Made by a program: the position numbers and the translations under genes. A stretch of DNA of 64,000 bases, taken from the NCBI GenBank assembly GCA_036345935.2, contig JADWOT020000002.1:19992342-20056341 (forward strand), written 5' to 3'. The notes under the pieces were generated by a model. The model did no database searches. It saw only the letters and a list, made by a program, of their open reading frames with translations, and was not told the origin of the DNA. This stretch comes from Taenia hydatigena. Lineage: Eukaryota; Platyhelminthes; Cestoda; Cyclophyllidea; Taeniidae. Shown here one piece after another: positions 28,979 to 41,000 of this stretch (the stretch's first letter is position 1; each line of letters begins with the position of its first letter).

Positions 28979-29791
28979 TGTAATTATTTGTTTTTTCAGA
29001 CTGTCGGGTTTCGGCTACGGTCACTTGGGTGGCCATATTTCTTTAGCCGGGTGGGCTGCCCTCCAAGCCATGCCGGTAGCCCTTCCCATCTGTTTATTTA
29101 ATACGTATATATATGTTTTGCCCTTATATTGCGCCCACTTATGTCTTCAAGGAAGTCTTGGGGTGCTGCATTGGTGGCAGTGGAAAGCGGATCCGACTTT
29201 AATGGATTTCCATCCCCGGTCTCTACTGCTTGCAAAAGAAGTGCATGTGCTACGGATGGGCGAGTCTCTGACACCCCGTAGAAGGCCTGCGATTGACCTC
29301 TGCCTTAGGCGACTGGAGCGACACTAGCCGTACACCACCTCAAAACGTTTCGCTCCTGAGATTTCCCTAACATACCTGCTTGAGGAGGCCGGTGTTCTAA
29401 CGTCTCCATATGGACGCACTGATGGTCGGCAAACCGAACAAAACTCTAAGTCCAGTCAAACTGTCGAGAAAGATCAGTGACTCGATGGTCAAGCATCTCC
29501 TCGGTTGCTCTCAAATTGCGATGACAGCTTCGGCCAACTCGTAGATGTTTATTTCAGCACTGATTACGTTGTGACAACTGACGCTGGAGGTTTACCAAGG
29601 CGAGCGTCGGATACGACGGAGAGGGGCTATGTATTACGTTTTTGGTTCTGACTGCCGGTTTCGGTCACTTGAGTGGCCGTATTGCCCTCCGGGTCATGCC
29701 AGCAGCTTCGTTCCCCCTTCTTATAGGATATGCATATTCTGCCCTAATATTTTGCCCTTTATTGCCTTCAAGTGAGTCTTAGGACTTTACA
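28979..29791 (+). mobile_element. Complete TRIM-type LTR element (~0.8 kb)
   Basis: The 5' LTR is 28979-29170 (TGTAATT... to ...GCTGCA) and the 3' LTR is 29640-29791 (TGTATTAC... to ...TTTACA). The 469-bp internal region starts TTGGTGGCAGTGG, one base offset from a TGG-initiated primer-binding site. It ends with a purine run (GACGGAGAGGGG, about 29625-29636). It has no long ORF. Size, paired short LTRs, primer-binding-like site and purine tract fit terminal-repeat retrotransposons in miniature. The flanks GAGAC and GCAAC match imperfectly as target duplication, so the copy is old. It lies in the ~1.2-kb gap between IR1 and IR2. Confidence 0.75.
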
Positions 29792-30533
29792 GCAACTGGT
29801 ATTGTAATTGCTAGGCAGGCTACCCTCTCCTTCCACTTCTAAGCTATTTACTTTGAAATGAAATTTAACAATATCTAACAGGCTACCATGTTTTGCACAT
29901 TCACTAATGGCTCGCGACGAAATGAGCATAAATCCATTGCCAAGAAGTGTTCGACCTTAAAATGCAGGGAAATGCATTCACTTTTACTTTCTCACTGAAA
30001 TACAAAGAATTAGCTCATCACATTCTCGTCCCTCCGCGCTCAAACCATCTACAATCTCAAAATGTTCGGCGCATGGATTCTCAAAAGTCAGCCCGCAGAA
30101 GACAGTAAAAACGACGCCCTTGGGAACAATGCAACAACTTTACGTCTCTCACTGCCGTCTTCTAAACATCATCCTCCATCTGCACGACAAGGAACACCCC
30201 AGAATTCATGTAGCCATAATACAAGTCAGCAGCGACTCACAACTCATTCGACAAGACTGGCATTTCAAGTGGGACTGACTTCATTATGCACGCAATCATT
30301 CACCGTTCCAGGTATTGCAGTTGGGAGGACGAGTGACTCGACCCATCCCATAGATGTTCGTGCGAGGCCTACATTGCTACTATTATGCTGCCACTACTTC
30401 CACTCCTAACACTAAAATTTTCACTACCAGTCGCAAGCAAACAGTCAATTCGTTGTCATTAGCAATTATACTTCCATCACAATCAACACTATCGATGTCA
30501 TCATTTTTCCTTTTATCCTGCCTCATCTTCAAT

Positions 30534-30709
30534 TCCTCCTCCTCCTCCTCCTCCTCCTCCTCCTCCTCCTCCTCCTCCTCCTCTCCTCCTCCTCCTCCTC
30601 TCCTCCTCCTCCTCTCCTCCTCCTCCTCCTCCTCCTCCTCCTCCTCCTCCTCTCTCCTCCTCCTCTCCTCCTCCTCCTCTCCTCCTCCTCCTCCTCCTCC
30701 TCCTCCTCC
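30534..30709. repeat. (TCC)n microsatellite in IR2 left arm
   Basis: About 176 bp of nearly pure TCC triplets with occasional TCTCC interruptions. It is the partner of the purine tract 50186-50436 in the other arm. Confidence 0.95.
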
Positions 30710-31291
30710 ACATCATCATCGCCATCATCAGTATCCCCTTCTCCGCTCACGTCATTGCTGTCTTTGCATTGACCACAATGCCAGAGTGATCAAAACACAA
30801 ACAAAAACAACTGCAGACAGCGAGACTAGAGCACAAATGTGAGCATTAAAAACAGAACACCATCACATTCCCTTCTGGTATATGAAACACAACAAGAGAA
30901 GTTGCTCCACAGGACTGCTCCCCCATTCTCAAGGCAAGTCCCAATGAGCTGTCATTCCATCACTTAACTCTGTTTTGCTTTCCATGGCATCTTTCCTCTC
31001 CCTCCTCCACCCAAATTTGCATTCCACTATCACACTATTCAGTCAGGTGTTGATGGTGGTGGTAAATCGAAAGCATGCCAAGAAGATGTGTCCAAAGCAC
31101 AAGACCGAAAGAGCAGGAAGGAGAGAGGGTGGAGGTGCATAGATTCATACAGTTAATATAATACCACCTTTTACTTTCCCTCTTGCCCACCATATTGATA
31201 CTCATCTCCCTCTTTGTAGTCTAGCCTTGACTCATTTACAGCGCTGCTTATCAAGGCCAGCGATGCATGACATAGATATTGAGGATTTGGC

Positions 31292-31346
31292 AGAAGAAGA
31301 AGAAGAAGGAGGAGGAGGAGGAGGAGGAGGAGGAGGAGGAGGAGGT
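31292..31346. repeat. (GAA)/(GGA)n microsatellite
   Basis: Short GAA run passing into GGA triplets. The complementary tract in the right arm at about 49583-49603 is much shorter, so the tract has changed length since the arms separated. Confidence 0.9.
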
Positions 31347-32548
31347 GGTGGGAAGAAGGAGGAAAGTAGAGAAGAGGAGTGGATGGAAGGCGAGACGAAA
31401 TTGGAGGAGATAGGAGGTGGCAGCAACCGTGCTTCTCCCTTTCTCATTTCGGTCCACCTGACTGGCTTCCTCCCCTTCTCGTTCATTTCCGCCTTACTCC
31501 ACATCTACCCACTTCCACCCATCCACTCCTCTCCATCACCACACGCATAGCATATGATGTGTGCAGAATTTGCGACTACCTTTACCGAAGTATCCACACT
31601 CCAACTACAACCTCACCAATAACGTGCAAGTGTTCGATCAGACGAAGTGCCTTCATCCAACTTTCGCTCATGTCAGCATCCATTACAAGACCACTGCAAC
31701 GTTGCCTCTTGGTGAAGGTCTCAATCAGGTGGCGTCACCACCCACCACTCTGCACCTTCACTCGACTAAGCTCTGCCTCCACAGAAACAGTCGAGCACTG
31801 CAAAGAGGCTTCACACCTCTTCCATTCACCTCATTGCTCTTCAACTTGCCTTCACGCCGTGTTTCTTTCTGGTTGCATTCCATCCATCCCAAGAAAAAAT
31901 GAGAACTGCAAGTAACCTGCCATGCTTCCACCCACGACGCCTTCATTAATTTACCACTCAAACTCCTCTAACACACTCTTCGCCTTCACTACGTTCAGAA
32001 ATGTAGCCACTTGCTTCACTTGAAGTGGAGGTGACATTACACACCATACAGAACATCACAAATACCAAAAGGAATTGCAATCATCAAAGCATCCATTGAC
32101 GATAATACACTACCATGTTGTCGACCTTACCGCCACTTTATTATAATGTCCAAAAACGATTTTGTCCACTAACAATAAGGGATTGTTACTGTTATTACTA
32201 ATGGCCACGTTCTGCTCTAGCATGTAATTCTACCACCACTTTTGTGCACAAATCGCTCTATCAGCGTGTAGGAGGGAGGTGCAGACACACGAGGAAGGGG
32301 TCACCGCTCAGCCCTACTCCAACGCGCAGATGAGACCACTGACCCCGACGTTTGAGTAGGGGTCATGTGAGATGGTCATTGCAGATAGGTCACCGTTTCA
32401 ATTTCACTTCGTGTGTGCGTGTGGTGACCATTGACCACTTTAGTGTCCTTCACCACTTTAGCAACAGAAAACTGAAGGTGATGCATTCCTACCTGTGCTA
32501 ATGTTGGGATGTATTGCTCTTGTGCATATGGGGTGGTGGTGGTCGTGG

Positions 32549-32626
32549 TGGCAGCAGCAGCAGCAGCAGCAACACCAATTCACTCTGTGATGACTGTTCT
32601 CGCAGTGCTACTGCTGCTGCTGCTCT
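32549..32626. repeat. (CAG)n and (CTG)n pair, hairpin-forming
   Basis: A GCAGCAGCAG run at about 32550-32570 is followed some 40 bases later by CTGCTGCTGCTG at about 32610-32625, so the two can pair as a local hairpin. Shorter versions occur at corresponding sites in other copies of this inverted end (36558, 44005, 48225). Confidence 0.7.
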
Positions 32627-35077
32627 AATCACGACTACAATGCACCAGTCTGGTCACTGACAAGGAGTAGACAACGACAACGTCTCCCCTCCATTCACAT
32701 GGCATCAGCACCGAATGGATGTGAGTTTCGACTGAACACTTCTCCTAACACCACTCCACTGACACCATCACGACCACCGTGTCTATTGGACAAAGGCCTT
32801 GTGAAAGTGACAATTGCCGATGCACTTTAATGAGCAGTGAGCAGGTCTTAGCACAAGCAATTGCAATGTCACATGCAGTCATCAACGATTTGGACTACTT
32901 CAATGCAAACAAAGAAGCGCACTCCATGACAAGCAGTTGGAACGCCACCAACGGGCCTAACTAACGCCATCGAATCGTAAGTGGATTGATTGTCCACATA
33001 AAATGATTAACTGTAATTCACTGCCGGTGAACATATTGTGTGGCAAATACGTGACCTCCAGTATCCGATCCACACCACATAAAGTTGCAATATGTGGTCA
33101 TAACCTTCGGTGATACATTGACCCACTAATGCTAGGGGGTCAAGTCGGGTGAGGTGACAGCCTGACTGGTGAGAAATGGCCATTGCCATGGCTTCTCATG
33201 TGTGTGATTTACCCTAGCAACTACACCAGACACAGTGGTAACAACGGAATAACACTTTATTACAGCCCTCACATCCACATCCACCTGCTTCAATCCACAT
33301 CCCTCATCTCGACGTCGTGACTCTCTGGGGAGAGCCTAATTTGTCTACCACCCTCTCGCGCTCCTTCAGGTGAGAGCACTTGAACACACGGACAGACAGA
33401 CGACTTGGGTCTTTCCACTCCCTGTCTCATGCAACTTGACCGCCACGACCTATGCTACTGGTCCCCTTCCCTCAAATCTCCTCTCCTCCCCTCCACTCCC
33501 CTCCACTCATCGGTGCCCTCATCTCCGTTGTTCTCAACTACCTTGTCATGAGGCAGACAGTCCACCTCGGAGATCTTACTCGCCTTTCACACTTCACCCA
33601 CTCCACCTCCTTGTAGACGCTTCTCCTTAAGCTCAAATCTTAACTCTCCTCTCCACTGCACTCCAAGTCACTCCGTTGCACGCCGAGCATCCGCCATTTG
33701 GACAGTTGTCAATCACGCACTACTTTCTTGGTTGCACGTCTCGAGCCACAGTCAAGTACACTTCCATGTGCCAATGCATTTGTTCTGTGAGATCCACAGC
33801 CACAAATCAGGTGAATCATCTCGTCTGCAAATGCAACAGACTCGGTCGTGCTGATGTCATGGTTTGCTCAGCAAACACAGTCGCGTTCTTACTGCAGTGG
33901 GGTGGATTACCACTCCATCAGGTAGGACACCACGTTGTCTCATCCTCACTTAACCCTCATGAAATTACTTGCACGCCACCCACCTGTGACGGGTGGCAAC
34001 TACATTCGAGTCGAGATGGTTTGCTGCGTTCCAATGCCTGGTGACGTGAGTGTACGTGTGAAGGAGTGATGGGTTGATGAGATTCGGAGTGGAGTGCCCC
34101 ACCACTTCTGTCTGTTCAACCAACTAGCTCGAGTCTCACGGTGATTGGTAAGTCACAATTTGTTAGTGATTGCTCCCCTACAGGATCGTCTTTTACGGAA
34201 TAAACCACGATGCCATCTAGTGCCTTGCAACGCATGCACCAGTCCCGTCGAGAGACAGAATGAGGATGTGACTACGAAGTGAGGTAGATTCGTCACATTG
34301 GTCGATTGTTGGTGAGTCTAGACAAATTGCTGATTGGTGGAACAGTGACTCTTATCGCTACCAAAAGGACACTAACCCAAAGCAGTAGCGCACTCAACCT
34401 TCGTTCTTTCGTGTTGCTCACGACCATTAGAGCATTCACTTGTCGCAGGGAATGCCACCGCACTCTTTTGCCCATTGTCTCATTACCCGTTGAGGATTTG
34501 GTACTCTATTTCCTTCCATTAGTAAATGACTGAGCAGCAACAACTCACAGAGTCATTTCACCTCCACTTCCCTTCGTTTATGGTCCTCATGGACGATGTG
34601 TAGCGTCTTTGTTGAATCTACCGTATTTTCAACAGTCCACTCAATGCTCTGTGCTTCATGCTACAGCCAACCGGGAGTCATCGTCTCATGCAACAAGCCA
34701 CCATACAATGCAATGCAGACATTGGCGTAGGATGGATGAATCCAGGGGATACGGAAGTGTTACCAATGTCTGATCGACTACATGTCGATTCAGGCTAGTT
34801 GATGAGCACATCAATTCCTGCCATCAATCAAGCGACGTGAGGATAGCATCACCATCACGAATATTGCACTGATTAGTGGCACAGCTTGAGAGAGGTTGTA
34901 GCGTTGCTTGACTGTGGTTGGCAGTGCATTTTGCTCTCGAACCCTCCTAGCCAATGTGGCAGGGCGATTGCTGCTCCTTCGACACAGCCGATCCCTCAAT
35001 CTGATTAGTGTCTGGTTGAGGGGTAACAATCCTTCCATCAGTCAGTCGGTCAGTCATTCAATCAGTTGGTCCGTCAA

Positions 35078-35107
35078 CGAGTGAGTGAGTGAGTGAGTGA
35101 GCGAGTG
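35078..35107. repeat. (GAGT)n short tandem repeat
   Basis: About seven GAGT units in the core of the left IR2 arm. The corresponding right-arm site near 45320-45360 lacks the expansion. Confidence 0.85.
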
Positions 35108-37115
35108 TGAGTCCACCTGTGTCGTCTAGGCAACAGAGGATACATCAAGTCGCGGTGTCGAGGCAAAACGACACAAACTAATTCAATGCCTCAAGGCTCT
35201 CTATCTTCTGTCATTCCAACTACTCTTGTTTAATTACGGCCACACCTCAATGATTGCACTCATTCGACCCTCAGGAAGGCGACGTCGTCTCACCCAATTC
35301 GCCGCAGTCTTGCACGTAGCTCAGCTCAACTGCGTGCACAACCTTCTCCATCATCCGACTAGTAAAATGCCGGACGACGTGGCACATTTCCATCCTCCTG
35401 TCTTACTCTTACTCGCATCAATTTGGACAAAGGGGTCGGTTATTTCAAGATCGTTAAAGCAATCGCAAGGAGTTACACACGTGTGGGATGAACAAGGCCA
35501 CCCAATCCCTCCTTTCCTAGTCCCTGTTGGCTCAATCATTCTAGCGACAGGGATGACGTGATTGGTAGACCTTTTACCGGCTCTTTTCACGCCTGCTTTT
35601 GTTAGGCTAATTGTGTTGAACAAGTTTGTGGTCTCCCATCGACTACCCTCTGCACAGTCGATCGACTGATCGACTGACCCATCACTGGTGAGGATATTAG
35701 TTCGAGACAGGCAACTACAAAAGCGTCAGTTTTGGCTCGGTGTAGAACTGAGTAACACGAGGGAAGATAGAGACAGGGTGTGTGGGTGTCTAAAAGGGAG
35801 AGGGAGCAACGTATCTATTCTGATTCGAAAGCGATGTGCTATTAAGCATCTGTCTAAAGCTGGATTCTTTTTCGCCGAGTGAGTCGTCTACAAGTTGGAG
35901 GCATTCTTGTATTGCTCAATGCATTTCTATAGCATGCACACACTTTGAGTTTGAGAAAGCAGGATGAACTGTAGCACTCCTCACATCCAGGCATAATGGG
36001 ACACTTCCGTCCATCCACTTAGTCGAAGGCGAAATGAGACCACCGCAGTTCTTGTCTAACGAATCACTTGTCCGCGCTTCGTCTAACATCAGTCGATGGC
36101 TCAAGGTGACACTTCCACCATCCACTTGTGGCATTCCTTTATCCTCCATTTTGCGTTTTAACCCTTCCCTTTACCCTTCTTCTTTTTCTTTTAAGGGACT
36201 GCATCGGAGATGGTTAGCAAGTCGTTAATTATCAGCAGAGCACTTATTTTGTCGACCACACATACACAACTTGTCCATCCAAACCATTGCATCGAATGAG
36301 CCATCAATTGTGAATTTCGTCTCATCGACAGGAACGTTCTCATAAAGTTCATTCAAAAGCACTGAATCCTTCTTTCGTCCATACAGCTGTGGGGAATGTG
36401 TGTCCCACAGACAGGATGGTGGTCAGTTGAGTCGGTGGAGAGGTGTTGAAGGAAGTGTTTAATCCAAGCACACGTCCATTCGGTGTTGATGTGATGTGGG
36501 AGGAGAGGAAGCGTTGTCGTCGTCTACTCTCCATCAGTGCTCACACTGATGCATCGGCAGCAGCAGTGTGAGAGCAACCTCCACCGAGTGAATTGGTGCA
36601 GTGCTGCCACCACCACCTCATTTGCACAAGAGCAATACAACCCAACACTGCCAAAAGTAGGGATGCACCATGTTCAGGTTACTGTTGCTACAGTGGTGAA
36701 TGACAATGAAGCGTTCAATGGTCACCACACGCACACGCACACGCACACACACGCACATACATGCACACACGAAACCAAATTGAAACGGTGACTTATCTGC
36801 AATGACCATCTCACATGACCCCTACTCAAACGTCGGGGTCAGTGGTCTCATCTGCACATTGGAGTAAGGCTGACTGATGACCCCTTCCACGTGTCTGGTC
36901 ACGTCTCGCCGTGTGTGTGTCTGCTCCTCCCCCTACTTGCTGATAGAGCGATTTGTGCACAAAAATGGTGGTACAAATACGTGCTAGGACAGAACGTGGC
37001 CAACAATATTAATAGTGTCCCGTGTAGGGACAGAAATCAATCAGGTCGACAACATGGTAGTGGCTTATCGCCAATTGATGCCTTGATGATTGCAATTCCT
37101 GTCGGCGGCTGCTTT

Positions 37116-37916
37116 TTTTTTGTGTCCTCAATCTAAAGTCCAATGTTTACCTACTCGTGTGTGTCGATACCTTGCCTCCTATTTGTAGACATTATAATTT
37201 TTTTTGCTTCTTTTTCTCTTTGCTTTATCTACATGAGCATCAATACATCATCTTGTTTATCTATACTTCATTTTTTTCGGTTAGTTTATTGTTTTAAACA
37301 AAATTGTTGCCTTTATTACCTGCCATTGGAAGGACTCACTCAGTTTTTTTATGAGAGATATTTTTGTTGAATGCATTTTTGCCTGTTATCGAGATTGCAG
37401 TAACACTGCCTCAAGTTATAAGCATCTCCGTACCCTTTTAATTACCCTAATACGTTCACCAAGCCTTTCTATTTCCACCGTCTCGTTCTTGCATTAGAAA
37501 TTTCTAACTTTATTATTTAGACCTTTATCCATGCCTATGGGACCTGTGAAATATTTAATGAAGTGGTATTGCAATTGATGCTTGTTTAAATTTGCTGTCA
37601 GTTGGCGAACCCTCGATCCAGGGGTTCTCTGTGAACTGACCTCTTGTTGTTCAAAAGTTGTATTAATGCAGATATTAATCTAAAAAGCACTTATGTGTGG
37701 TTAATTTCTCTTTTTATATAAATTATCCCTTTTAACTGTTTCCTAATTAATATTTTTCACTTCTGTGCCATTACACATAGGATTATTAGAAGTAAGAACG
37801 TGATTTTGCTAGAAACTTGTGCTAGCCATATCAGATATTCGTAGTGTATTATTTGTTCATTTACTACTGGCTATCCTGGCGACAAATCACCCGCAAATAT
37901 AGTGGCTTCATTCCAG
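37116..37916. other. T-rich spacer between IR2 left arm and NeuroD promoter
   Basis: AT-rich, strongly T-biased unique DNA. No coding exon or dispersed repeat is recognised. It could hold distal regulatory sequence for the NeuroD gene, but no specific site is claimed. Confidence 0.4.
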
Positions 37917-38000
37917 CCAATGAGAGGCCAGAGCGCAGTCTCTTCAACTCACCGTCTCGTGCGTAAGCCAATTATAAACGAGCAAAGAGTTTTTTCCAAT
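37917..38000 (+). promoter_or_regulatory. Core promoter of the NeuroD-like gene (CCAAT boxes and TATA)
   Basis: CCAAT occurs at 37917-37921 (CCAATGAG), 37968-37972 and 37996-38000 (CCAATCAG). A TATAAA hexamer is at 37973-37978, about 100 bases before the start codon. Transcription would be expected to start near 38000. The arrangement is seen directly, and promoter function is inferred. Confidence 0.55.
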
Positions 38001-38077
38001 CAGACTACTCTGCGGAAACGGTAGATACTTCAGTGTACACTTGTACCTTTCCAAAATCACGGGACTTTACTGTTAGG

Positions 38078-41000
38078 ATGAACGCGCCTCCCGGAGGCTA
38101 TCCTTCCTATCCTCAATTTGCCTTCGAGCAAAATGCTGTGATTTCACAGCAGTCGCAACAGCCTCAGCAACAGGAGGGACATCATCGCCTACATCAGCAA
38201 CAGGAGCATCAGCACCAGAGCATTCAAGAATCACCGACCTCATTGGCGCCTTCCACTTCAGTATCGTCTATTTACGCGTTCTACCATCAACGACAACAAC
38301 AACAACAGCAACAACAAATTCAACAAGAGGCTTTTAAACAACTAAATACAGCTGTTTCCATGACTGGTATGTCTAATTTTGTAGTGCTTTTGATCCAGGG
38401 TTTTGAAATCTTGTTGGTCTAATTAGTTACTTTGTTTTTAGCATAATTTTGATTTTAAATAGTACTGGCTCTTCAATTTATTTTTATTCAAATCATTGAC
38501 ACCATCTGCACTTCTTAATCTCGTCGTAGTCTTCCGACTGATGTGATGTGCATAGTTTTGAGATGGATACATGCTCATTTCAGAGCGATAAGCCTTTTTG
38601 AGGCATTAAACTCCGTGTCTCGTGCCTAGGAGGACGCATTTCGGTTGACACATTAGGCACCCACCTCCTTGGTACTGATCGTGTTTCTTTCGTGCACCAA
38701 CAACCGTTCGTAAAAAAGGCAGTTTAAAGGAGATTTTAAAAAAAACAATAAAATAAAACGCATGATGATATGAATTTGAAAAGTTCTTATTCAGTACTAT
38801 CAAATACTTTCTAGCTAATGGATTCAAACCGATACAGCTATTCACCAAATTTGACTCATTGGGGTTACAATAGCCTATATCAAAACTATTTTGTATCTCT
38901 TTAAAGAAGAGCTACAAAGTTAGACTATGGCATTGTCTGAGAGGGAAAAAAGCTTCTATTAAGTAGTGTGCGTGCCCACACTCATTCTGGTGGAAGGATA
39001 CCTTTTTCCATCTCCATGGAAGCGATAGTTTGGTCCTTCTACCAAATTGTATCTTCTTTGAATGGGGAGATAAAGGCGGACAGAGAAGGGTTTTCACGCA
39101 AGCACTTATGTATGTCTCATACACACACGCCTATCCATTAACTGCTGGAGTTCTAAATTTGATCGAATCACTGATTAGGCCTCGCTCTCAACGTTCCCCT
39201 CCTTAATTCTCGGATTCACTTTTCCTAAATTGATGAGTAAAAAATAATCAAATGCTGAATATGCAAAAGTCTACGGCACTAGGCTTGCAAATGAAACTGC
39301 TTTGAATAGTTGATTTTAAAGAATGATATGAAGAACTTTGTAAAAACCTTTGGTAACTATTAGAAAAGAAGATGCTAATGATTGTGACAGATTATACGCA
39401 TCGCTTTATTTAATCATCAATTTGTTTTTGAGGTTATAAATTACTTTTGACATAAACGCAGCCTTTAGATGGTGGTAAAGATCAAATTATGGACTCCATC
39501 ATCTTTAATAGTGCAAAAGTGGGACATTTTGGATTCCTAAATGATATTTATGCAGCACAATCACTTTCGCAGGAGAAATTATCATCTGGCAACAACGTCA
39601 GAGAGTAGGAGGCGTCAAATCGTCACATCACTGTCATAATTTAATAAAGTAATGGCAAAATAGCTGCTTTTCTGGTTCTTTGTAATCCAGTCTCGTTTTT
39701 ACACTGTTTATTACGCCCTTCACGGATGTAATTTATCCGCAACTGATGCCCTTCTCTTATTAGTGCTTTAGTGAGATGCTCATCATGTAAAATCAGCTTT
39801 GTTACTATATTTGTAAACTAAATATGCCAATTGTGACGACAGAGATTTTAAAGTTAGTTAAAATCTACGGGCGATTGAAATCGCATGCCCTTAGCGTAGG
39901 ACTTGAACCGTAGGGAACAAAAAGACCTTGTGGAAAATTTGACTGTTAATACAAACACTTATTTGCAAAATAATGAATATACCAATTAAATTACTTGTGT
40001 AAGTTAGAATCAATTTTTCTAAAAAATTGCAATTTTCTTTAATTACTAACATCGGTCAAGCCATTAAATTAATATGACAGATTAATTAGTAATTTCCAGG
40101 GTAGACTTTCCACTGCCTACAATTTTTATCGAGTTTCCCGTTAACATGTTTAAGAAATTTGGCAGAAAAAAGTGGCAAAGATCTTGAATAGCTTCACGGA
40201 TCTCGAATCTCAAAATGGAGTTTAGTAGGGAGGTTTCCGAGGTGGGCAAAAAATCAACCCCCTTAACATCCCATGAGATTCCAGATGTGCATGTGTAGGG
40301 CGTGAGGGAAAGGAATGAAAGGGGAGGAATACAAATACTGCACAAAAAACTCACTGGGACCGGATTCAGAGCAGAGTACTCATTCCGTCCATTACTCATA
40401 CGTTCCGTGTCCAGGTGTGCAGAATGGGCAAGTAATTTGATCCCCACCGCGCTTCCCCCCCTTCACCTCCCCCGTCCCCTCCCCCTAATTTAAATGCACG
40501 TGGTTGTGCTTTGAGTGTCTCAACTTTTTCATTTGCCCAAGGTGTGTAACTCATGTACAGAAATGATTAATCCACCACACTTGAATTGCCTTCCAGATTT
40601 TTACCTGTTGATATTGATTATTGATTAGAAGGCTGATATTGATTTTTACCAATCGATCTCAATTAAGCTCAACTGAGATCCGGTAAAAAGGGGACAGTTT
40701 ATTAAATTAGTTTACATCTCCCCCTTCACAAAAAACCTGTCTAAGTAGTAGGACACCAAAAATGTTAGCGCTGACTTAAGAATAAAGGTTTTTTTTTTGT
40801 ATGTGATTTACCTTTTATCTTTTAAAAGGAAAAGAGAAGCAAATCTGTAAAAAAAGTTATTCTTTTGTCTCTCATTTTAAATTTACGCTTAATAATTTGG
40901 CGTCTTTTTGCTGCTGAAATTGATAATCTCTGAAATTTTTAACAGTATTTTTTTCATCATAGTCACTGTTGAGACTAATGGTCCCTCCTTTGCATCTGAT

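Larger units (their letters stand above)
32070..37105. mobile_element. Fold-back element inside IR2 left arm (~5 kb, ~0.75-kb inverted ends)
   Basis: Within the left arm, 32070-32810 is the approximate reverse complement of 36340-37105. Shared landmarks are GGTCGACAACATGG, GTGCACAAATCGCTCTATCAGC, the GACCCCTACTCAAACGTCGGGG stretch, and ACCGAATGGA. The core 32811-36339 has no recognised gene. The architecture (long inverted ends, non-coding core) is that of a non-autonomous fold-back or long-TIR DNA transposon. The superfamily is unknown because no transposase or clear target duplication is seen. Confidence 0.65.
30000..37115 (+). repeat. IR2 left arm (~7.1 kb long inverted repeat)
   Basis: Reverse complement of 43485-51110. 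Matching landmarks include AGCTCATCACATTC / CGCGCTCAAAC at about 30013-30045, paired with about 51065-51100. The CATCATCATCGCCATCATCAG segment at 30711 pairs with 50160-50185. The GTGCTAGGACAGAACGTGGCCAAC segment at about 36980-37003 pairs with about 43587-43610. Identity is highest in the middle and falls toward the outer end. The arm contains (TCC)n, (GGA)n, (CAG)n, (GAGT)n and (CA)n tracts. ORFs are short and unassigned. Confidence 0.85.

Noticed and set aside
30354..30842. 162-codon Ser/Leu/Pro-run ORF and reverse Arg/Gly/Glu-run ORFs
   Set aside because: They arise from the (TCC)n tract. The same applies to the Glu/Gly/Arg ORFs at 50112-50477.
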